Below, one piece after another: positions 7,148-11,210 of a DNA stretch of 11,210 bases (the first letter of the stretch is position 1; every line of letters begins with the position of its first letter). The notes below the pieces were generated by a model. That model saw nothing but the letters and a program-made list of their open reading frames with translations, had not been told where the DNA came from and searched no databases. The position numbers and the translations under genes were made by a program. Origin of the DNA: JAICTV01 sp035634055 (GTDB lineage Bacteria; Planctomycetota; Phycisphaerae; Tepidisphaerales; Tepidisphaeraceae); NCBI GenBank assembly GCA_035634055.1, contig DASQDR010000137.1, positions 1 to 11,210 on the forward strand, read 5' to 3'.

Positions 7148-7444
7148 TTCACCCTCGCGGCTCTCGCGTGTGCGAAACAGATCCTTAGGCACGCCCTCGC
7201 CTTCCGGGAGGAATGCATGGTACCCCGCAAATTCCTCGCGGCCTTGCACAAACAGCCGGCCGCACTCGACGCACTGAAACATATCGCGATGTGACAACGG
7301 AAGTAGCTGGCGCCACGAGACGGCTTCGGCCCTGACGGATTCGAGAAAGTCATTCCACGATTGCGAGGTTATGACATACGCACGATCGGGTTGAGTGGAG
7401 CCCCCCTCGTAAATCATGTAGCCGCAAGGGCAGAATATTTTCAC
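7142..7444 (-). CDS. Zinc-ribbon-like cassette protein, 100 residues
   Basis: The protein has CPCGY at residues 5-9 and CVECG at 58-62, spaced 50 residues apart; such a pair of Cys pairs (CxC and CxxC) usually binds one zinc. The middle (about 20-50) is predicted helical with YVITSQSWNDFLESVRAEA. No signal peptide. The longest frame starts at an ATG at 7495, but that would put 17 residues inside the attC site, so GTG at 7444 was chosen: it is preceded by GAGGGG five bases upstream and lies 26 bases after the recombination point. TAA at 7142-7144 is part of the R'' box. Role unknown; could bind nucleic acid or a partner protein. The metal-binding reading is firm by motif only. Confidence 0.78.
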   Translation of the reverse strand: MKIFCPCGYMIYEGGSTQPDRAYVITSQSWNDFLESVRAEAVSWRQLLPLSHRDMFQCVECGRLFVQGREEFAGYHAFLPEGEGVPKDLFRTRESREGEA

Positions 7445-7463
7445 GCCGTCCCCTCGTGGTGAA

Positions 7464-7555
7464 GCATAACGTAGTGGCCGTTGAGCGGCCGGCACGACAC
7501 GCGCCGACCTTCGCGAACAGCTTACCCGCCGGTCCGCTCCAGCGGCGGGTTATCT
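7464..7555 (-). repeat. attC site 4
   Basis: Bounded by GCATAAC (7464-7470) and GTTATCT (7549-7555) on the + strand. Arms GTTGAGCGGCCGGC and GCCGGTCCGCTCC pair apart from the extra T. Subgroup TAACGTAGTGGCC, as at 8473. Confidence 0.93.
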
Positions 7556-8074
7556 GCCCGGGGGAATGGCCAAATTCTTCGGATGAAACCAAACGAGTTG
7601 TTGGCGAAGTTCTTTGTAGCGATGCAGGTATTTATGGCCGAACACCCGTCGCAAGTGTGGCTCCAATGCCAAAGCCTGGCGAGTCGAGACGAGATAACAC
7701 ATCTCCATGAACAGCGAGTCGTCCCGCTCCGCGGCCTCGCCGAGCTGTCGAAAGCCGTCGATGTTGAACACCACTAAGATGGCGTTGGCATCCACCTCCG
7801 CAAACTCTTTTGCGAACCGTTCCCAATCCGGCACGATCTGATCATCTCCGACGATGGCCACGGAGTCGCCAGCCCAGAAGCCAGCCTGACTCCAGGGCGA
7901 TTCCAAAACCCGGGTCGCCGATGGATACCCACCCGGATAGTCGTCCAGCATCAGGTGAAACGCCCGGGACGCGAGCGTGTACGCGAACGCCGACCGTTTG
8001 GATCCGCCACCCAGTGCGTCCACGCGAAAGCGTTGCCGTTTCGTGAAGTTGGCGTACGAGTAACTTATCCCCAT
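7550..8074 (-). CDS. Cassette protein of unknown function, 174 residues
   Basis: A soluble 174-residue protein. The start MGISYSYANFTKRQRF and the segment FWAGDSVAIVGDD (about 66-78) recall a group of uncharacterised bacterial proteins that begin with an aromatic-rich strand followed by 'N-x-T-K' and carry a W-x-GD-x-(I/V)-x-I-x-GD motif; I cannot name a Pfam family. A further region AILVVFNIDGFRQLGEA (about 97-113) looks like strand-turn-helix and the C-terminus is helical and basic (HLRRVFGHKYLHRYKE). The ATG at 8074 lies 10 bases after the recombination point with no ribosome binding site; the conserved-looking N-terminus supports this start. TAA at 7550-7552 lies inside the R'' box. Confidence 0.8.
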   Translation of the reverse strand: MGISYSYANFTKRQRFRVDALGGGSKRSAFAYTLASRAFHLMLDDYPGGYPSATRVLESPWSQAGFWAGDSVAIVGDDQIVPDWERFAKEFAEVDANAILVVFNIDGFRQLGEAAERDDSLFMEMCYLVSTRQALALEPHLRRVFGHKYLHRYKELRQQLVWFHPKNLAIPPGR

Positions 8075-8077
8075 GGC

Positions 8078-8177
8078 AGATAACGGACCAGCATTGAACG
8101 ACCGGCCGGGCGCTTGACCGTTCGCGATTCACGAGGACCGTTCCGCTCGGCCGGTCCGTTGCAGTGCGCGGTTATCC
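8078..8177 (-). repeat. attC site 5
   Basis: Bounded by AGATAAC (8078-8084) and GTTATCC (8171-8177). Arms AACGACCGGCCGGGCG and the right-hand CTCGGCCGGTCCGTT pair imperfectly around the extra T. Close to the sites at 7047 and 9834. Confidence 0.92.
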
Positions 8178-8468
8178 CCGCATCGGGGACGGTACCTTCA
8201 CGAACTTGATCCTGCCGTCATGCGTTGCCTCGATAGAGAAGGTGACAGGCCATTCGTTCGTCGGACAAGACTCAAGGTAATCCTCGTACGAGTTATCCCC
8301 CATCACGATCAGGCTGCCGTGCCCGAAGTGTTCCTCAATAAACCGTGCAACTCCTATCAAGAATTGCTCATGGGTCGCATTGCCCGGCCAGAACCGACCT
8401 TCCTTGTGCTTTCCGAGGTAGAGCGTCCGTTGGCACTTCTTGCAGACGATGTGACCGTCGTATGCCAT
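8172..8468 (-). CDS. Small Cys-pair cassette protein, 98 residues
   Basis: A 98-residue soluble protein opening MAYDGHIVCKKCQRTLYLGK; Cys 9 and Cys 12 form one CxxC knuckle. A single further Cys (68, in ESCPTNEWP) could add to metal binding, but a complete zinc ribbon is not visible. A helix with FLIGVARFIEEHFGHG (about 36-51) and a strand pair at the C-terminus (VTFSIEATHDGRIKFVKV) follow. The ATG at 8468 is 11 bases after the recombination point and lacks a ribosome binding site. TAA at 8172-8174 forms part of the R'' box. No family recognised; similar short proteins with an N-terminal Cys knuckle are common among uncharacterised cassette genes. Confidence 0.78.
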   Translation of the reverse strand: MAYDGHIVCKKCQRTLYLGKHKEGRFWPGNATHEQFLIGVARFIEEHFGHGSLIVMGDNSYEDYLESCPTNEWPVTFSIEATHDGRIKFVKVPSPMRG

Positions 8469-8472
8469 GTGG

Positions 8473-8564
8473 GGATAACGTAGTGGCCGTTGAGCGGCCG
8501 GCGCACGATGCGACCAACCGCGCAGATGATTCTACCGCCGGTCCGCTCCAGCGGCGGGTTATCC
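8473..8564 (-). repeat. attC site 6
   Basis: Bounded by GGATAAC (8473-8479) and GTTATCC (8558-8564). Nearly identical in both arms to the site at 7464-7555, differing mainly in the central loop. Confidence 0.93.
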
Positions 8565-8565
8565 C

Positions 8566-8844
8566 TCACTTCGATCCTGCAACCACGGCGAGCAGCACGC
8601 CAGCGCCCCACCAGATCACCCCGATCCAGCCGGCCAGATCAGCCGGTCGACGGCGGACGATGACGAGAGCGGAGCCGAGGGCGACCGCAATCGACGCGAT
8701 TACCACCGCGACGAGAGTGGGCGACGAGTCCGGTGAATCGCGATGGAGAACGTGGTCCACCGCGAGGGCGGCGTAGACGCTGGCGCTCGCCGCGATGAGC
8801 ACCGCGTACGCCGCACCCATGTCGCGGTGAAATTGGAGTCGCAT
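8566..8844 (-). CDS. Three-helix membrane protein (cassette)
   Basis: A 92-residue integral membrane protein with three hydrophobic segments: about 11-29 (AAYAVLIAASASVYAALAV), 43-63 (ending in VALGSALVIV, then RRR) and 70-90 (with GWIGVIWWGAGVLL). The RRR at 64-66 after helix 2 suggests that this loop is cytoplasmic. No catalytic motif is visible and no family is recognised. The ATG at 8844 is 10 bases after the recombination point and has no ribosome binding site; ATG at 8820 (residue 9) would keep all three helices and is a real alternative. TGA at 8566 lies one base from the R'' box. Confidence 0.75.
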   Translation of the reverse strand: MRLQFHRDMGAAYAVLIAASASVYAALAVDHVLHRDSPDSSPTLVAVVIASIAVALGSALVIVRRRPADLAGWIGVIWWGAGVLLAVVAGSK

Positions 8845-8847
8845 GAG

Positions 8848-8949
8848 GGATAACGTGAAGCCGATCAGCGACCGGAGCCGCGCCCCAGCAGCGTTCGGAT
8901 CACGGAAACTGTAACCGCGGCTCCGGTCCGCTGCATCGGCGGGTTATGC
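8848..8949 (-). repeat. attC site 7 (divergent)
   Basis: Bounded by GGATAAC (8848-8854) and GTTATGC (8943-8949). Inner arms GACCGGAGCCGCG and CGCGGCTCCGGTCCGC pair over 12 bases. The arms differ from the other sites of the array and match only the truncated terminal half-site; here the extra base in the right arm may be C rather than T. Confidence 0.9.
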
Positions 8950-9486
8950 CCCGGCCGCCTTCCGCGCGCCAAGCTGCTCCAATGTCGACTGAACGTCGCG
9001 GGTCACGTCGAGGACGGCGGTGCGAATGACCTCCTGCTCATCGTCGTAGCTCGCCGGACGCCAGTAATCGTTCGGCAGCTTGAACTCGTGTCCTAAGCTG
9101 CGGCAAAATTCCGCGTAGTGCTCGTCGCGCTTCAAGTGCCACCACTTATCGTGTCGGACGTGCGGGAGAAACTGGCTTATTCGCCGCGGGCCGTCGCCGA
9201 GCGTTTCGCCCGGTCTGACTTCATCCGGGTGCACTCCCCAGTACCGAGGCTCCTCGCCGTCGTGCGCGAGGATGACGTTGACGGTGAACTCGCCGGGAAC
9301 CTTCTGGTTGTGCTGAAAACAAAGGTAAACGCGCTGCTCGCTCCCGGTGACTTTCCCTGCGTCAAACGTGCTAGCCATCGGCAGCGATCCCCGAGCCGCT
9401 TTAAGCGGCTCGACGCCCGGCAAGGCCGTCCGCCAATGCCGCTTCAACGCCGTCATAAAGTCTCGAAAAACGCTTCGCTTCGCCAT
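8944..9486 (-). CDS. Cassette protein of unknown function, 180 residues
   Basis: A 180-residue soluble protein. The layout, an N-terminal helix (RDFMTALKRHWRTALPG), a strand region (QRVYLCFQHNQKVPGEFTVNVILA, residues about 50-72) and later Trp-rich helical parts (RHDKWWHLKRDEHYAEF), is loosely like the uncharacterised DUF4304-type proteins, but the resemblance is weak and should not be read as an assignment. A much longer open frame continues to 9822 through the neighbouring attC site and antisense to nothing useful; it was cut back to ATG at 9486, which is 17 bases after the recombination point. No ribosome binding site is seen. TAA at 8944-8946 is part of the R'' box. Confidence 0.75.
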   Translation of the reverse strand: MAKRSVFRDFMTALKRHWRTALPGVEPLKAARGSLPMASTFDAGKVTGSEQRVYLCFQHNQKVPGEFTVNVILAHDGEEPRYWGVHPDEVRPGETLGDGPRRISQFLPHVRHDKWWHLKRDEHYAEFCRSLGHEFKLPNDYWRPASYDDEQEVIRTAVLDVTRDVQSTLEQLGARKAAGA

Positions 9487-9496
9487 GGGTGCAGGG

Positions 9497-9598
9497 GCAT
9501 AACGTAATGCCGTTGAGCGGCCGCGGCGGCGCACGCGCGATGCTCGACCACGAGAGAAGCATACCGCCGCCGCGGTCCGCTCCAGCGGCGGGTTATCC
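9497..9598 (-). repeat. attC site 8
   Basis: Bounded by GCATAAC (9497-9503) and GTTATCC (9592-9598). Arms GTTGAGCGGCCGCGGCGGCG and CGCCGCCGCGGTCCGCTCC pair with the extra T. Very close to the site at 10715. Confidence 0.93.
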
Positions 9599-9814
9599 TT
9601 CGCACTCCTCGATGTGGATGCAGTCGTACGGGCAGCAGTTGACTGCCGACCAGATCTCTCGTTCCTTCGAAACGTAGAACTGCTCTGCCTCGGGGCGAAT
9701 CTTCGCGATGGAAAAGGAATCCTTGAGCGAGAACACCTCGGGGCATTCGCCGACGCAGAACCCGTCCGCAAGGCAAATCTGCTCGTCAATCCATATGCGG
9801 ACGATTCTGGCCAT
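9593..9814 (-). CDS. Single-cluster ferredoxin (cassette)
   Basis: A 73-residue acidic protein, typical length for a one-cluster bacterial ferredoxin. It starts MARIVRIWIDEQICLADGFC; Cys 14, Cys 20 and Cys 61 followed by Pro 62 occupy the usual cluster positions, and Asp 17 stands where the second Cys of CxxCxxC normally is. A Cx2Dx2C...CP arrangement is known from ferredoxins that carry either a [3Fe-4S] or an Asp-ligated [4Fe-4S] cluster, and from ferredoxins partnering cytochrome P450. Extra Cys at 24, 60, 65 and 71 are unusual for so small a protein and may form a disulfide. PEVF at 25-28 is typical of the family. The ATG at 9814 was chosen over an ATG at 9901 that would run through the attC site; no ribosome binding site is clear. 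TAA lies in the R'' box. It should act as an electron carrier in the cytoplasm; no partner enzyme is in the window. Confidence 0.85.
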   Translation of the reverse strand: MARIVRIWIDEQICLADGFCVGECPEVFSLKDSFSIAKIRPEAEQFYVSKEREIWSAVNCCPYDCIHIEECEG

Positions 9815-9833
9815 CGGTACACGCGGCTGCGAG

Positions 9834-9914
9834 GGATAACGGATCAGCATTGAACGGCCGGCCGGGCGCCGAGCCGCATTCTCCCGGCCGGTCCGCTCCA
9901 ACGGCGGGTTAGTG
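9834..9914 (-). repeat. attC site 9 (shortest)
   Basis: Bounded by GGATAAC (9834-9840) and GTTAGTG (9908-9914). Arms GAACGGCCGGCCGGGCG and the right-hand CCCGGCCGGTCCGCTCC pair around the extra T. At 81 bases it is the shortest site, from a short central loop. Confidence 0.92.
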
Positions 9915-10247
9915 GGCCGGCGGTTTGCCGAGCTCCAGACGGTAGTCGGAGCACGTCATTCTTCCGTCCGGCGACACGTAACGGTCAAAAGTCACGGCCA
10001 GTCCGCCATCGGCGAGCGGGTCGAACCGCAGATTCTCGTGTCGATCCAGGTGAAGCTCGCCCGCCACGAACGCGCCCAGCGCCTCAGCCGACGAGGGCCA
10101 GCGCCCGCTCCCTTCGCGGTACGCATAGAGGGCAAGCGGAAGATTGCGATTGGGACCGTGGATGATCCCATCGGCCAGCGGCTGGTTGACCGGCGTCCCG
10201 CAGCATCCGGCGAGAAGCAGTACGAAGAGTAGGAGCGCTAGTCGCAT
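9909..10247 (-). CDS. Putative lipoprotein (cassette), 112 residues
   Basis: Begins MRLALLLFVLLLAGCCGT, a textbook lipoprotein signal with lipobox LAGC and Cys 15 as the lipidated residue. The mature part (about 97 residues) has LALYAYREGSGRWPSSAEAL, a pattern also seen in C-terminal regions of pseudopilin-like and periplasmic proteins where a helix precedes a 'G-x-WP' turn, then strands (LRFDPLADGGLAVTFDRYV). The export signal shows that some cassettes deliver products to the envelope. ATG at 10247 is chosen because the signal starts there; the longer frame to 10355 would run through the attC site. It is 12 bases from the recombination point, without ribosome binding site. TAA is in the R'' box. 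Function unknown. Confidence 0.8.
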   Translation of the reverse strand: MRLALLLFVLLLAGCCGTPVNQPLADGIIHGPNRNLPLALYAYREGSGRWPSSAEALGAFVAGELHLDRHENLRFDPLADGGLAVTFDRYVSPDGRMTCSDYRLELGKPPAH

Positions 10248-10252
10248 AGGCC

Positions 10253-10351
10253 CACTAACGGACCGACGTTCAGCGGCCGGGCGGGCCGAGCCACTTCTGG
10301 AACTACGGGAGCCACGACGCCCGCCCGGTCCGCTGCAACGGCTGGTTATCC
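10253..10351 (-). repeat. attC site 10
   Basis: Bounded by CACTAAC (10253-10259) and GTTATCC (10345-10351). Arms CAGCGGCCGGGCGGGC and GCCCGCCCGGTCCGCTG pair around the extra T. Subgroup TAACGGACCGACGTTC, same as the partial site at 11177. Confidence 0.92.
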
Positions 10352-10367
10352 ACATGCCCGACCGCCG

Positions 10368-10712
10368 TCAAAACAGACGATACCCGACCGCGGTGTGAAG
10401 GTTCCACAGGGCAAGGGCGTCAAGGATCACGACGGCGACACTTAGCACAACCATGATCGTCATCTTCGTCCGGCTGTCGCCCCTGTATCGTCGGAATCGG
10501 AAGAACATGACGGCGAGGCAGGGAAGCGAAAGACCGACGAAGATCAGGGTTGAGACCTGCTCGTCCGGCAGATGCCCGTAGTCGTGATACTGAGCGGACT
10601 TTAACCACGCGAACGCGGCGCAAACGATCGCGAACAGGGGAGCGAGCCGCAACCAATCTATCCGCCGGCGAGGAGTTTCAGCGGAGGCGTAGTCGATGAC
10701 GTCCGGCTGCAT
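10368..10712 (-). CDS. Three-helix membrane protein (cassette)
   Basis: A 114-residue integral membrane protein. Hydrophobic segments lie at about 22-38 (RLAPLFAIVCAAFAWLK), 53-72 (STLIFVGLSLPCLAVMFF) and 84-103 (MTIMVVLSVAVVILDALALW). RFRRYRGDSRTK between helices 2 and 3 is strongly positive and so likely cytoplasmic. An Arg-rich stretch (RRRIDWLR, 15-22) precedes helix 1. No family recognised. The ATG at 10712 is nine bases after the recombination point, the closest in the array, and has no ribosome binding site. TGA at 10368 lies 16 bases before the R'' box. Confidence 0.78.
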   Translation of the reverse strand: MQPDVIDYASAETPRRRIDWLRLAPLFAIVCAAFAWLKSAQYHDYGHLPDEQVSTLIFVGLSLPCLAVMFFRFRRYRGDSRTKMTIMVVLSVAVVILDALALWNLHTAVGYRLF

Positions 10713-10714
10713 GT

Positions 10715-10815
10715 GGATAACGTAAGGCCGTTGAGCGGCCGCGGCGGCGCACAGGCGACGCTAGACCGCAAGTGAACTATGCCGCCGCGCGGTCCGCTCC
10801 AATGGCGGGTTATGC
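10715..10815 (-). repeat. attC site 11
   Basis: Bounded by GGATAAC (10715-10721) and GTTATGC (10809-10815). Left arm GTTGAGCGGCCGCGGCGGCG is the same as at 9497; the right arm GCCGCCGCGCGGTCCGCTCC carries the extra T plus a CG insertion relative to that site. Confidence 0.93.
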
Positions 10816-11163
10816 CCTCGGCCGGTACCGCTGCGCGAACCGCCAGGACTGGAACAGCGGGATGAGGATAAACACCAGCGGCGCGAACCCGAGCACGAGC
10901 GTCAGGGCGGTGTTTGATTGCAGCGGCAGGAAGAACGAGATGACTCCGACGATGACGAGGGGGACGGACCAGACCGCCAGACGCTTGCCGCCGAACCGGT
11001 TGATTGCAAACCACGCCTCATCCGACTGGAATGACCCCCGGAAGCGGACCCCGTAAACCTCGTTGCGGCCGACGCGGCCGCGGATGAGCGGGATCGACAG
11101 GACAATGCAGAGAAGTCCGGCGAGTGTCCAGCTGATGCCTATCGTGATCGCTACAGCGTCCAT
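10810..11163 (-). CDS. SdpI family membrane protein (cassette)
   Basis: A 117-residue protein with hydrophobic segments at about 3-27, 63-80 and 86-104. Between helix 1 and helix 2 lies NEVYGVRFRGSFQSDEAWFA then NRFGGKRLA. This matches the characteristic SdpI/YhfL-type loop (N-x-x-YG-x-R, T/S, a W, then NR-x-x-G). In Bacillus subtilis SdpI is an immunity protein against the SdpC killing peptide and also signals to its regulator; most family members are uncharacterised. It is a plausible immunity or envelope protein here, and no toxin is visible nearby. The start ATG at 11163 is preceded by GGAGG with four bases spacing, one of few good sites in the array, 20 bases from the recombination point. 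TAA at 10810-10812 is part of the R'' box. It is the first visible cassette on the promoter side. Confidence 0.82.
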   Translation of the reverse strand: MDAVAITIGISWTLAGLLCIVLSIPLIRGRVGRNEVYGVRFRGSFQSDEAWFAINRFGGKRLAVWSVPLVIVGVISFFLPLQSNTALTLVLGFAPLVFILIPLFQSWRFAQRYRPRA

Positions 11164-11176
11164 GTCGCCTCCGAGG

Positions 11177-11210
11177 GCATAACGGACCGACGTTCAGCGG
11201 CCGGGCGGGC
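11177..11210 (-). repeat. attC site 12, cut by the window edge
   Basis: GCATAAC (11177-11183) and the arm GTTCAGCGGCCGGGCGGGC are present and match the left half of the site at 10253. The other half lies beyond the window, so the array continues to the right. Confidence 0.85.

Larger units (their letters stand above)
6183..11210 (-). mobile_element. Integron gene cassette array, 11 cassettes (integrase not in window)
   Basis: Eleven short genes, all on the minus strand, alternate strictly with 81-102 base imperfect palindromes that have the layout of integron attC sites: R'' box, L'' arm, variable central loop, L' arm, R' box. Successive recombination points on the minus strand (between G and TT of GTTRNNN) fall at 6434, 7053, 7470, 8084, 8479, 8854, 9503, 9840, 10259, 10721 and 11183, giving cassettes of 337-649 bases. 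The L'' arm has one extra base relative to L' (a T on the + strand), the feature by which integrases choose the bottom strand. Gene direction then places attI, the cassette promoter and intI beyond the right edge. The strong likeness among sites is typical of a resident chromosomal integron rather than a clinical mobile one. The array appears to end at a truncated site at 6183-6217. Confidence 0.93.

Noticed and set aside
8944..9822. A 292-residue protein extending over the attC site at 9497
   Set aside because: The extra N-terminal part is the translated attC and the antisense of the ferredoxin gene.
6428..11210. Regularly spaced palindromic repeats as a CRISPR array
   Set aside because: Spacing is 337-649 bases with a coding gene in each interval, repeats are 81-102 bases and imperfect, and their ends fit integron R boxes.

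Overview
The window looks like a chromosomal segment from a GC-rich planctomycete, possibly of the Phycisphaerae. This is inferred from the pairing of a Gfo/Idh/MocA oxidoreductase with a secreted FG-GAP/VCBS protein, the Pro-Ala-Thr-Thr-Gln-rich low-complexity tract in a secreted protein, and an EF-hand lipoprotein. No rRNA or marker gene is present to confirm it.

Left part (1-4567, + strand): the 3' end of a sugar phosphate isomerase/epimerase-like gene, a Gfo/Idh/MocA oxidoreductase and an FG-GAP repeat exported protein form a probable operon for carbohydrate-related metabolism. A separate ABC-F ATPase of the Uup type follows. Region 4568-5035 has no gene and carries a cluster of imperfect tandem and inverted dispersed repeats.

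Middle (5036-6134, - strand): a secreted Ala-rich protein gene interrupted by one in-frame amber codon, an EF-hand lipoprotein, and a credible sigma-70-type promoter reading leftward.

Right part (6183-11210): a cassette array of an integron. Eleven single-gene cassettes, all on the - strand, are separated by ten complete attC recombination sites of 81-102 bp, with a half-site at each end (left one apparently truncated, right one cut by the window). The sites have R boxes of the GTTRNNN type, paired arms and a conserved extra T on the + strand, so the + strand is the recombinogenic 'bottom' strand. The integrase and attI should lie beyond position 11210. The cassettes encode a 73-residue CxxDxxC-type ferredoxin, an SdpI-family membrane protein, two other three-helix membrane proteins, a lipoprotein, three small Cys-pair proteins (one not listed by simple length-filtered ORF calling) and three unknown soluble proteins. 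In seven cassettes the stop codon TAA is part of the R'' box. In six the start codon lies only 9-12 nt after the recombination point, with no visible ribosome binding site. No resistance gene or toxin-antitoxin pair was recognised.
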